Assembly: GCF_014851395.1 (NCBI RefSeq)
Contig: NW_024040928.1
Location: forward strand, 11,929,943-11,993,942
DNA from: Micropterus salmoides
Taxonomy: Eukaryota; Chordata; Actinopteri; Centrarchiformes; Centrarchidae
Direction: 5' to 3'
DNA: 64,000 bases
This document shows, in pieces, positions 1 to 11,440 of this stretch; the first letter of the stretch is position 1, and each line of letters starts with the position of its first letter. The notes under the pieces were generated by a model. It searched no databases. It was not told the DNA's origin and saw only the letters and a program-made list of their open reading frames with translations. The position numbers and the translations under genes are program-made.

Positions 1-95
1 TTTTTTCAGAGCAAAGCCGCTTTTCTCTTTCCAGAATAAAAGCATCGGGCACTTAACCTATTCAAAAACGTTCCCGAAAGTAATTATTATTTTCC

Positions 96-216
96 ATCTA
101 TCCATCGTCAACCGCTTATCCTGCGTACAGGTACAGTCGCGGGGGCTGGAGCCAATCCCAGCTGACATCGGGTGAAAGGCGGGGTACACCCTGGACAGGT
201 CGCCAGTCCATCGAAG
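96..216 (-). repeat. Fragment of a teleost non-LTR (L2-like) 3' end
   Basis: The sequence reads as the reverse complement of the last part of the copy at 8562-8834: the dimer CCGCTTATCCTGCGTACAGG, then the CAGCTGACATCGGG and GACAGGTCGCCAGTCCATCG motifs. It is truncated at its right side near 216. It predates or lies downstream of the neighbouring gene and has no coding content. Confidence 0.6.
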
Positions 217-1537
217 AATTATTATTTTGAAGAGTTAAATTAAGATTTGGTAATTGTGTCTATTAATGTAACCCACTAGGTTGGACTTGAACTGTTTTTT
301 ACACAAATTCAACATTCAACCGTTCAGCTACTTACTACTTGTATAAATAGTGTTGTCAACACATCCCCAACATCTGTATTCACAAAACCTAGAGCTAAGT
401 TGAGTATGAGATATCACTGTAAGCCCTCGCAATGAGGCACACAGAAGAACATTTCACATTGTCATTTTATAATTTGATAATGCAGTTGTTATATTTATAT
501 ATGGTTTAAATGCTAATGTGTGCATTAAATAGTTTTGACATAAAATATACATTATCTGGTGAGATGAACCTAAAATGGCAAAGTTTTAATTAATCATGTT
601 TATTAGTATTATTATACAGTGATTAATGATATAATCAAAGTGAATTTAGATCTTGTAGTATTTAAGTCGAAAAGATAAATGAATGCGGTTCATTGTGTTC
701 AGTCATATATATGATGCTATCAAAAAAATCCATATTAACAGACAATTAAAAAAGGACCACATACACTATGGTTACATCCATACTTGCAGTTTATTGAAAG
801 TATTAGGTATATTAATCATCACACCTTATAAACTTTCAGCAACATGATTTTACAGTAAGGTACAGCAAAAAACAACATTACCTTTTTTGTAATCTTTATT
901 TTTGCATTATTTATTTAGTATGTGGCCTTAATAAATACACAAAGTATATCCTTTGGCTAGTTAGTCTTTAATTACTTACTTCAAATTTAAATATATACAG
1001 AAACTCAGAAATTGTAAATATCATCCTAACTAGTAATCAAAAAAAATGACAAAGATCAAACAGCAGTACAGCAGTAAAAGCTGTGTCTACACAACACTGG
1101 CTTTGTTCTTTTTTTCTTTTCCTTGTTTTCATTACAAAGCACAAATCCATTGCACAGAACTGCAGAACTGAACACTGGACATTTGGTTATAGGAATTGCG
1201 TTTTATTTTAAGACGGTTACATTTTAACTTTCTTTAAACCAACACGCTCCATAAAGTCTGATGGCCAATAACAGATCAAATGCTATGATAATAAAAAAAA
1301 TTCTCAACAGAGTTGAACCATAACTGCCATAAAGTAACTTAAGAAAAGCTGGACATGTGTAGAGAACTTTGTGTTTACTTATTTACACTTATGATTAACA
1401 TGGGTAGTTATACTAATAACACAATAATAACATAGACATTATAACACCACTCTGTGGATCAGTATCTGACATGATTTTACCAATAAGGATAAGTGTATGT
1501 TTTCTGCAGTCGGTAAATGAATCATTCAATTGGCTGC
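217..1537. other. AT-rich spacer, no gene seen
   Basis: Frequent stops in all frames, no splice-bounded frame and no recognised repeat. It lies downstream of the minus-strand gene and could hold further 3' exons if the donor-like sequence over its stop codon is used. Confidence 0.5.
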
Positions 1538-1543
1538 TTTATT
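1538..1543 (-). terminator. Candidate polyadenylation signal of the 340-residue gene
   Basis: TTTATT on the plus strand reads AATAAA on the minus strand, about 85 bases past the TAA stop. This is the first good hexamer after the stop and would give a short 3' UTR. A longer transcript through the splice-donor-like stop region is also possible. Confidence 0.4.
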
Positions 1544-1628
1544 TTGCTATTGATGCAATCCATTACATATTGTTTTACTTGTGATGTGAACTGAAATATA
1601 TATATCAAGACCACACTGCCAACAGTAC

Positions 1629-4600
1629 TTACCATAAACCCAAAAACCCTCCTTTACGACTGCCACCAGGACCCCTGAAGTTACTACCAGTACTACTAGT
1701 TTTACCACTTTCAGCACCACACAGGGCATTTTCACTTATATCTTGACTTCTCAAAATGCTGTACTCCAGTAATTTCTTTTGTATCTTAGAGACAGCATCA
1801 TTATTTTGTTGACACGTCAGTAATCCAGGAATTGTCTCATGGTAGAAAACGTTGACATGCAGCACAACTTCAGGTTCAGGATTGTCATGCCATGTTCTCA
1901 TTGATGTTGTGTACTTTGGCTCATGTGCGTGGTGCATCAACACCAGAATGACAGGTTTACCACCTGTGGACACCAAAAGAGAGAAAGAAGTGTGAGATAG
2001 CAAGGACGGAATCTTAGGGCTAAATATTGTAAGTGTCAGTGGAGTGCAATTGTGAGAGCCTGGCCACAAATCATAATCAAAAGATTCTCTTTTACCAAAA
2101 CATTAATATGTCTATGACTTAACTTTGATTATATAAGTCAGAAAGAACTTTGTAATTCCAAACTCAGAGAATGATAACTAAAGACCAAATCACAGACAAA
2201 TGATATGCAATTATCATTCCAATATAATAAATTCTTCCTTTACCTTTAACTTTAGTCATGGCTGCTTCAACATCTGTGCCGATGCGTGAACTGATTGGGC
2301 AGAAGACAATAGTGATCTGGTAATCCTCATTGTTTTCAATGAACCGATGCTGAACCCAACCCTGAACTTGCTCCCCCACATTGTCCATCAGCTGTGCATC
2401 GGCATTAAAGGTTTTACCAGTGACAATCTTCTGGTACTTCACTGTGGTTTCAGAAAGAAAAAATGATTATGCAACTGACACAGATGTATACATTTCCAAG
2501 AAGTGGGTTAACTTAAAGGTTGAAAAAATGTATTCTTATAACTATCTTGCTTTGGAGTTCCTAAAAATCCTGAGGAAAAAATATAAAGCTTTTTAAAAAA
2601 TGTTTGTATATAGTCTGTCTGAAGAAATATTTGTAGAGGGCTATTATGTTAACCCTTCTCCTTAAATTACTGTACTGACACAGTAGCCCGTAGAGCTAAC
2701 ACAACCAGACATTTTTAGTGTCATATAATCAACACTCACCTTCCCGAAAGTCCTGTGGAGAACACATGGAATTCCCTAATGATCAGAAAGACAGCATTCA
2801 TCATCAATGGCATGCTGTTAACCTTTTTACCAGTCAGAATCAGATACATTTATATTTCCAAAAAGAAAATTGGAATTTGATTTCAAGCTGCTGTTGTTCA
2901 GAGGTCCAAAGTCAGATATAATATCCCCAACACACACTTCAACCTTTGTCTATGATTCACTCTACTGGATTCAAGGATATAGTAAATTGTAAGATAAATC
3001 CTTTTTAAATTTGTTGATTAAAGGCCCGACAGATGTGGTAACCAAACATTTGAGATATTTTTTGACCCTACTAGTGCCAAAGAGTGCTTTATTTTGAGTT
3101 ACAACAGACTCTAAAAGGGTTAAAATGCTACAAATGACATAGATATTACACCAGATTTAGCCAGACAACTGCAGTACTCAACCAAATGAAGCACATTGGT
3201 GCAATCATTAAGGTACCTGTTCCTGGCAAAGAGTCTGTCACATAATACAGCACAAATGCACTTACTGACTCCAAATCTTATAATTTCATAATCAACTCCA
3301 AAAGACTTCATTTTGAGTTACAGTGGAATCTTAAAGAGAACACTATTGATTAAATATGTCATGAAAGTGTGAAGAGAAAGAAAGTTGGATTTACTTTCAG
3401 ATCTGCGCGGATGGCCAGCACTTTGGTCATGAAGACGTCCTCTGGATGATGGTTGTCTGAGGTACTTGTACCTGACAAACAGTCTGTTTGGTACAATAGC
3501 ATTGATTCCAGATATTATACAAAAAATAAACTAAACCATATAAAATGTATTTAAAGGATAATTTAAGTATTTTTAAACCTGGGCCCTAGTTTCACATACT
3601 GAAAGTTTGTGTCAAAATTATTAAGTGGTACAAAAGGTTTCAGAATCCAGTAGATGGCTTCAGCCAGCAGCTGCAAACTGGCTGCAGTGGCTACAAGTTA
3701 TTACTTCGGGGCAATTGTGCCCGTTAAAATTATGTGGTCTCGCTCAAGCACAATTCTCTGATATCTCATGAGAGAAGAGTTGTTGCAGGAAGACAACTGC
3801 GGTGACATGAGTCAGAGTTAGAGAGAGTTTAAATTTCTTTTTATTAGATTTTTAACAAAAACAAGCAAACAATGATTATAACAAAAACGTAACTCTAATT
3901 CACAGAGGAAAAGAGCACATACAAAAGAAACAATCAACAGTAACAAGAACTAAAACATGAATACCTCAATTTCAGAGAAAAACAGCAAATACAAAGGCCC
4001 CCCCCCAAAAAAATCCCCCAAAACATATAAACACAAAAATACACCTGCTCAGACTCCCTGCAACCCAGTCTCTGCCAGACCTCAGGTAGGGCCCCCAAAC
4101 TTTGAGAAACTGGTCTGGCCTGTAGTGAAACATGCCTGTGAGATGCTCCAGCAGAATCAATTGGAATATGACTCTATGCCAGCCCTGTAGAGAGAAGTTT
4201 AAGCCATCTACTGCACGGATTCCAAAACGTTTTCTGCCTACTAGTCATTTTGACACCAAAATATGTGAAAATAGTGCCCAGGTTTAAAAATACCAGAATT
4301 ATCCTTTAACTTAACACTTATGTGTGAATAGTGGGAATTAGTCATTTCCCCATGATAATGATGAGGTTTCTTATGCACTTAAGATATAATGATATTAGAA
4401 TAAACGAAAATCTAACCTAACCTTTGTCAGATTCCTGGTATGGCTGACTTTTGCTCAATTCCTCCAGAAGACCAATGTGAGCATCAAGGAAACTCTGGAC
4501 ATAATTCATCTGGGTCTTCATGTCCTTCAGGATACGGAGGTATTCAACCAAGACCCCATTGTTAGTTAGCGCAACTGGAGGGAGAGAATTAGATTGCCTG

Positions 4601-5359
4601 TGTTGTAATGACTATAACACACAGTTACATGTTGCCTCCACCAACATGGTCACAACACAAACCAATACAGCAGTCAAATGTGAAAGTGAAAGCAACTGCT
4701 GGCAGGGCTGTACAGTACATACCCCTGAACGGTTCATGTGGGATGAAATCTTTCAGGTCTCTTATGAGCACATCAATTGGCCTCTGAAACAAAAATATTA
4801 TATTACAGAATTATACTAATGGACCATTTGACTTGTAAATTGCACCCTGCACATTTCAAGTTGTTAGCTCACCTGCTTGTGTATTATGTCAAAGATGGTC
4901 CTTCTCAGTTTGATTTTCACAGATTCAGGAAACAGCTCGTACAATTCGACTCGAGTCAGTGACTGAATATCCGAGTCAGTGCGAAAACCAGCATCTAATT
5001 TTGGTGAATGACAATACAGCAAGAGTTGTAGTCAGTTAAACCACACTTCTTATTCTAATGGACAGGGGGACAACATTTTCCAAATTGGGCCCCTCATCTA
5101 CACCCACTACAACACCATGTCCACCCACCCTCTAATAACAGACACAGATGGTTTGTTTTTTTGTTTGTTTCCAGCACCAGTGTGCCGCAAATATCTCTGA
5201 AGAATTTCACTGTGCTGAAAAATCGCAATTCTGTAACTATGTTTATGGTTTATTTGCACTGGTAGCACGTCCTCTCTAGAAAAACAGTCACTTACTTTCC
5301 AATACAAGGGCTGCGTCTCGGTTGGTCTTCCTTATTTCCTCCAGTAAAACTGATGACAT
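1629..5359 (-). CDS. Eight-coding-exon teleost gene, 340-residue protein of unnamed family, candidate interferon-induced
   Basis: Coding exons in transcript order are 5359-5296, 4994-4873, 4783-4723, 4574-4422, 3471-3395, 2752-2740, 2441-2244 and 1963-1629. All junctions are GT-AG and all phases match, giving 340 residues from MSSVLLEEIRK to a TAA stop. Residues 1-160 look mainly helical. A stretch around residues 32-52 (SLTRVELYELFPESVKIKLRR) resembles a small helical, SAM- or death-fold-like module. Residues 200-310 alternate strand and helix (ITIVFCPI, GTDVEAAM, KPVILVLMHH, VVLHVNVFYHE), like a Rossmann or TIR-like alpha/beta domain. The tail from about 311 is Ser/Gly-rich and probably disordered. 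There is no signal peptide or membrane segment, so it is probably cytosolic. From memory, similar C-terminal domains occur in many uncharacterised fish proteins; I know no mammalian orthologue or activity. Exon structure is secure; function is unknown. Confidence 0.85.
3555..4305. mobile_element. TTAA-flanked non-autonomous inverted-repeat element (piggyBac-type target) inside intron 4
   Basis: TTAA at 3551-3554 and 4306-4309 flank ends that begin AGGATAATT and finish AATTATCCT. The inverted similarity continues inward through TATTTTTAAACCTGGGC. TTAA duplication with short terminal inverted repeats is the signature of piggyBac-like elements. No transposase is present; the short open frames inside are spurious. 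The element makes up 751 of the 950 bases of the intron. The terminal motif is one I recognise as frequent in fish genomes. Confidence 0.7.
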
Positions 5360-5700
5360 GACTGCACCTGTAGGAAAAGAACAGACACAAACGGAAAAGG
5401 GTAGATTCATGGATTTCAATGTACTTTAAGTTACTGTACTGTAGGCCTACATATAGCGGGTGGGTGGAAAGAGAAAGACAAACCTTTGATCTGGTGGAAT
5501 CACCCGATAGATGATTGATTGAAATGATTTGTGTCAGTCGTTGCTCAAATTAGCCGTCAACTATTTAACCAAAATAAAAACACTCTAGATCGTATTTTCT
5601 CTCTTCCTTCTGAAATGCGATATCACCGTTTACGGACAACAGAAAGTGAAAGTTAAAAAGGGATCGTTTCCTCACATCGTCACGTGGAGCACTCTTCAGA
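5360..5700 (-). promoter_or_regulatory. 5' leader and promoter of the 340-residue gene, with ISRE-like site
   Basis: The start-codon exon has an acceptor (TTCCTACAG) ending at 5368, so at least one noncoding 5' exon lies further right. A plausible donor (CAAAG/GTTTGT) is near 5484. At 5642-5653 the sequence GAAAGTGAAAGT contains the GAAANNGAAA core bound by interferon regulatory factors, and CACGTG lies at about 5681-5686. In known interferon-stimulated genes such sites sit within a few hundred bases of the start. The placement fits; induction is inferred, not shown. Confidence 0.5.
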
Positions 5701-5903
5701 CGATCATTGGTCGCTGGAGCAGAGTGACACTTGTCCTGTTACTCTCCGGCGAGTGTGTTGCTATGCGTTATAAGGTATAAAATATGATTTTAGTGATTAC
5801 ACACATTGCACTATGTTTTAGCAAATATGCATGTGCCTGGTCCAAAAACAGGCAGAGGGACAAGAATATGTACAGTAAACTGTAAAGCTTATCATCTATG
5901 TCC

Positions 5904-6501
5904 ACAGGTGTCATTTATATTGGGGACGCTGGGGACACGTCCCCACCACATTTAGAAATGGCTAATTTTGTCTCCATCACTTTTTGAAAGCATTTGTAAA
6001 AAATGTTCTGAAAATAGCTTGCATCAAAAAATGTTAACTAACAAATGAAAATGCTTTTGGAAAGGTTTATTTGCACAATAACAAAACACGCAATGCATTT
6101 TAAATATAGAAGAAACAAATGTTCTTTGTCTAAGTAACTTAAGCTAAAAAAAACAAGCAGCTGATTACTGCATTATATTCTGTTGTATATTTATGAATTG
6201 TCACCTGCCATCTGAAATCTTACTTTCTCTTTATATAAATAAAAACATTTCACAATAAATTGGAGCAAAAAATGTCTCCAGAGTGCAGAAAATTAAGTGT
6301 TTAATGCTCCAATTTTCTGGGAGAGGACCACAACACTCCCACTCATATATTTCAGCATTTTCTATTTCTTCAAAATAGTGTTAAAAATCTTCTCATCTTG
6401 TTCTCGTACATCGTCACGTCTGGTGATCCAAGTATATCATCACACTCCTAATCTAAGCCCTCATGTCCCCACCACTTTTCAAAACAAAGTGACGCCCTTG
6501 T
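5904..6501. mobile_element. hAT-like non-autonomous DNA element with 8-bp near-perfect target duplication
   Basis: The left end ACAGGTGTCATTTAT and the reverse complement of the right end, ACAAGGGCGTCACTTTG, are similar inverted termini. The flanks CTATGTCC (5896-5903) and CTTTGTCC (6502-6509) differ at one base, as expected for an aged 8-bp target duplication. A GTCCCCACCAC motif appears near both ends in direct orientation. There is no transposase frame. Assignment to hAT rests only on the 8-bp duplication and end sequence. Confidence 0.45.
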
Positions 6502-6509
6502 CTTTGTCC

Positions 6510-8561
6510 GACTTTGTTTATCCCAGAAAAAGTGCGTGGTCTTCTGTACATTTACTCAGCAACTCACATTCAAACTCGGGAATCATTTATTTTGTCTATT
6601 TATTTTGCCTGACAAAGATTTCCCTAGTTGCTACTTTTGACCTCCAGGCTAATTAGAGAGCAGCGTCAGCAGTCTGCCTCTACACAGCTGTGCGTCACAG
6701 CCTAACAAAGGCGGCATCGTGTTTCATCAAGAGAGCATGCAGAGCCAGCAGGGTGCAGCACTGTACAGCTTTTACTGCCACACTGCAACATCTTAACCTG
6801 CTGGGGTGATTCAGTGTCTTAAGCACTTCGATTACATTAACACACTTGTTGACATTTTGTAAAATCATATTCTCTGTTCTGCATGTATCTGTATCTTTGG
6901 GTGCCACGGGACACCAGCTGTCCTCAGTTTCAAAAGACATTATCTGAAACAGGAATCAAAGTCATATAAATAATTTGGGCTGCTGTATCATACGCTATAA
7001 GGATTTTTGGGGCATTTTGAAAAACTACTCTCAGCTTATTAAACCTTTCTGACTTCTTGCTTCTAAAGGGTTAATGGGTTATGGGGTATTTTTGAAGCTC
7101 CCAACTCCAACTGCTGTTATACGCAGTTTCAACATAATTTAAATTTAAACACTTTTTGGCCCATCTAGTCTAGAGTCAGCACTGATTACATTGGCATTAC
7201 ATTATGTTTAACGGTAAGTTAAACTTTCTTGTCTTGCACAGTCATAATAAATAAAGCAGAAAGGTTTCTGGTTTGAGGAACTACATTTATAATCTAAACA
7301 TATTCCCTTGCGCCACAGACACTATAAAGTGTGTATGTGTGTGTTTCATGTTCTTATATCTCAGTGGGAATTTAACCTGAATATGCACACTAACTAATGG
7401 GCACTAGTGTCACTGTGGGGAAAAAAATGTAGGTCTCCATGGGTAGAGACTGTTTTTTTAAGGGTTTAGACTTGGTTTTAGGCTTTAGGTTGCAATTGGG
7501 TCAAGGCTAAGCATGTAGTTGTGGTGGTTAAGTTAGGGTAAGAGGCTAGGGAATGCATTATGTCAATAAGATGACAGTGGGATAGAGGAACAAACGTGTG
7601 TGTGTGTTTTATCTATTTTCTCACTTGCTTCTCTGCGGGTTTGGACAGCCACGGTCCCACCAGAAACATTGGGCCTCTCAGAAAGACTGACACTATCAAC
7701 ACAGTGCTTCAGTTTGGCTTTACATGAAGCAAACAAGCTGTAGGCTATGTTCTCTCTTTACAGTGACCCAAAGTGTAGAGAGCTAAGAAATAAGAGACCT
7801 TGAAACCAAAAGCCTGTGTTTGTCTGTTGTTTCCAACACCATTCGCCAGTTTGTCTGCAGGTGTTGGAAGCCGATTCTCGTCTTGGAGCCCCGTTGGCAG
7901 ACACTGACAGTAGGTGAAGTGTTTTTCTCTCTTGTGTCAGACCGCCGTGTGCCTTTTCGCAGGGGGCGAGACAGCTCCTGGTGGCTCTGCTTAGTCTCCT
8001 TCATGTATGGTGCTGGTATAAAAGACAGTCGTGTGCCGATCTGACTGTGTAATGAGATGTAAAGTCTGTTGGAGACAGTGGAAATGTGCAACTACTCCTT
8101 CAACAGCTTAAGAGCGGCAGCTGAGATGGTTTTGACATTAGATTCAGGCTTTTGAAGCCTCTTCAGTGGCATCTTTGAACAGAGCACAAACATGATTTAA
8201 GCCAATAGAAGGATTAAAGCTTTATTTGCAATGTGCACAGCTGAAGTGATTGTATATTTCCAGTATTTTTGGCTTAAATGAATGAATAAATAAAAATGTA
8301 CTTAACCATATAACTGTTGGTGCAGCGGTCTTCCCTATTCTCACAAGCATATCAGAAGTCCATCTGTTTTATTCAGCAAATCTTAACAGAGAAGTTTCAG
8401 GGGATGATTTGGCCTCCAGCCTACCTTTTAGATCATGGCAACTCTGCAGTGCATCAGCAGATTTAAGGTTGGAGCCAACTGTTAACACAAACAGATGTCT
8501 TAGTCTTACTTGTTGGTCTCATTTGCGACTATCAAAATTATATCAAACATATTTGATTCGG
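6510..8561. other. No gene recognised; possible triadin intron or 3' flank
   Basis: Short frames only. A stretch at 7820-8044 is open on both strands but has no matching splice sites or recognisable protein features. A short GT run lies near 7328-7344. The minus-strand triadin gene should extend into or across this region, but I could not identify an exon. Confidence 0.4.
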
Positions 8562-8834
8562 GGAGTTTGCATGTTCTCCCCGTGTCTGCGTGGGTTCTCT
8601 CCGGGTGCTCCGGCTTCCTCCCACCGTCCTAAGACATGCGGCCTAGGTTGATTGGTGAACTAAATTGTCCTTAGGTGTGAGTATGAGTGTGACTGGTTGT
8701 TTGTCTATGTGTGGCCCTGCGATGGACTGGCGACCTGTCCAGGGTGTTCCCCGCCTTTCGCCCGATGTCAGCTGGGATTGTCTTCAGCCCCTGTACGCAG
8801 GATAAGCGGTTGGCGATAGATGAATGGATGGATG
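8562..8834 (+). mobile_element. 5'-truncated L2-like LINE insertion with target-site duplication
   Basis: A 273-base insertion ends in a short ATGGATGG tail and is bracketed by the direct repeat TTTGATTCGG at 8552-8561 and 8835-8844. That is the hallmark of target-primed reverse transcription. The body contains GTTTGCATGTTCTCCCCGTG, CTCCGGCTTCCTCCCACC and GACCTGTCCAGGGTG, motifs I know as the conserved 3' region of abundant fish LINEs. A related fragment lies inverted at 96-216. No coding sequence remains. Confidence 0.65.
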
Positions 8835-8844
8835 TTTGATTCGG

Positions 8845-11125
8845 AGTAAAGGAGTAAAAGCGCTTCCTAATTAAAAGCATCCAGCAGCAACAAACATGAG
8901 AACAAATAAATCCAGTTAACATCAATATAAAAGAGCAAAGGCTGAAGAATCTTGACAAGTTTTTAAAAAGCCATAGGATGATCTAAAAGAGAGAAGTGAA
9001 CTATTCCAAAAAGTAAAGATCACTTTACCAAATCCAACTTAGAAAGTGCTTCACACGAGGCAGCTAAAGGAGATAAAACTATTTCCAGTTATGCAAGAAA
9101 AAGAAATAAAAAGACGATTTGGTCATGTAAAATCAGGATAAGCTCCCTGATACAAGTATGTCTTAAGAAGAGATTTTAGCTGAGCTTCTGCAACACATAA
9201 AAGACCTCTGCCTGAGAATCTCAAACTACGTACAGACGTGAATGGTAGTGAAAGGTCAGAAAAGAGGGTGAGGCTATGAAAAACCTTTAAAGTATTCAAT
9301 AAGATCTTAAAAATCAATTCTAAAACATACTGGAGGCAAGTGTATGGGCACTGAAACAGGTGGGATGTGGCCACGTGTCTTGGCTCTGCTTAAAAGCCAG
9401 ACAGCTGACTTCTGTGCACTCCTTAGATATATGGCTGCCAAAATCACAGCATGAGGAGATAAAGGCATGTAAAAGCACGTCTTTAGAACTAAAAAAAGAT
9501 GAAAAGTACGAAAAATTTGATGATGAAAACAGGATTGAGCAAGCTTCGTGGTACCCTGCTCAAAACTTTAATTACGTTCGAACAGAACCCCAAGATTTCT
9601 TGCATGGCACAGACAGCAAATCTGAGAGCACAGATCTGCAGGCAAAACTGTCTTCATCACTGCTTGTTTGCTCAGATAATGTTGTACCCTCTGCCTGCTC
9701 CATCATCTATTATTCTACTGTGCAGACTTGATTTTGAGATGCTGGAACACAAAATCAAAGCAATGCAAAGCAAATTGACACTGGCAGAAATGTTTGCGTA
9801 TGAGCTCAGAATATGACCAGATATATCAGACTCCAGTTTAGATTGAATTGAGTCATGATAGCAAGATTATATATATATTGTGAACCCCTTGTGTGCGCTT
9901 CACTTACTTTGCTCAACAGCAGTGAAGTGAAAACGGTAGCATCTAAGCAAATAATGTAACAGGTGTGGGTGTTTTTCTGTGACAACCTCTGATACAGGCA
10001 AGACCTCCAGTCTTTTGGCAACAACAGAGATGACAAAGTGGAGTAGACAAATGTTTACCTAATAATATTCCTCCAGGGAGGTGGCATTGAGTTGCAAGAC
10101 AGTTAAACAACAGGAACTAAAGGAATAAAGGATAAAATGGACTGGTTATTGAACTGTGGCTACTATACCAGCTGCTCTACTTGAGGAATTTTGGGTTTGC
10201 TGTCATTTTGTGCATAAAATCGTGATGACAGGACCGAGGGGCTTGCTTAAAGCAATTCCACTGTAATCGTTAATGAAATTCAAAAGATAATCAAAAATGT
10301 GTCTTATGAAAAACACTGCAATTCTCTACAGTTATGCAAATTAGAGATGAACTTGCAATTTCACCACAAGGCTGCCAAAAAAAGACAAAAACATACTATT
10401 TTATTAAAAATGCTTTGGATATTTTACACAAGGACTGGATCTGGAAAGACAATATCAAGTGGAGAAGAAGAAATTCTTATGCATTTGGTCCTTTGAAATG
10501 AATGGCAGTGCGATAAGGAAAAATGAGAGGCTGCTGTTAAACACGGACCCAATGATGCAACTCATGCCCCTTCACACCAGGAGTCTGATCATTCCCTCTT
10601 AGCACGCTCAATTATCACAAAACGTGATTTTCTCTCATCTAGGCAAAAGCAACATGTTAGATTAAAAGTCAGGGTTTTGTGGACACAAATTCACACACAC
10701 ATACACCCACACACACACTCTTGTTCACAGTCACAGATATTGCCCTCAGTTATTATGCATTCATAAATCAAAAGGTTGTGACGGGAATTAATCTAAAACG
10801 ATGGTGAGTGTAAGTCACCGGATGCAAATATGACAGCTTTATTAGAAAACTAGATTGCTTGAATTTGTCTGAATTAATGTGACACTTTTTTTGATTAAAT
10901 GCCCCCCCACCACCTCCACCACCCCACCCCTCGCTTACTGAGCTGGGCTGAAGGGAGCGGGTGCATTAGGCATTTTTTTCCTGTCGTCATCTGTCCACAG
11001 GGTAATACACAATCCAGCAATACTTTGTAATTATGTATAACTGTGTTTATAGAATGAGCCTGGATTTCAACTGAATAAATCCACACCATAGACTGTCTGA
11101 GTTCCAAACAAACTGAGAAAATTGC
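8845..11125. other. No gene recognised
   Basis: Open frames at 9360-9816 (plus strand) overlap each other in different frames and lack features of a real exon. CA/ACACAC runs are seen near 10690-10720 and a C-rich tract near 10902-10930. Nothing else supportable. Confidence 0.4.
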
Positions 11126-11129
11126 TTTG

Positions 11130-11440
11130 AGCTAAATGCTAACATCAGCACGCTAATATGCTCACAATGCTAACACGCTGATGTTAAGCAGGTATGATGG
11201 TTACCATTGTAACCGTTTTACTTTAGCATGTTACATTAGCGTATTAACATTTGCTAATTAGCACCAAACACAAAGCTGAGGATGTTGTCAATGTTAATAA
11301 TTTTGGAAGTATTTTGTCATGAATCAAAGCACTGAACAAATTTTGCCCTCATGGTGGCGTAGAGGAAAGGGCTCACTATCAGAATATTTACATGTCTTCC
11401 CATAAGATAAAAGATTTGTTTCATTTGCACTTGAATTTTG
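11130..11440 (+). repeat. Teleost 'gctaac' dispersed repeat, copy 1
   Basis: Runs of GCTAACATCAGCACGC, CACGCTGATGTTAAGCAGGT and TAGCATGTTACATTAGC are followed by TTGCTAATTAGCACCAAACAC. I recognise this block as a high-copy percomorph repeat of uncertain class. A related copy lies in reverse orientation at about 44440-44600. Confidence 0.5.

Noticed and set aside
3957..4190. Opposing 62- and 77-codon frames
   Set aside because: Both lie inside the TTAA-flanked element in the intron and have no protein character.
7783..8091. Frame open on both strands near 7.8-8.1 kb
   Set aside because: Considered as a triadin exon because of scattered Lys/Arg, but lacks the acidic/basic pattern and convincing splice sites.
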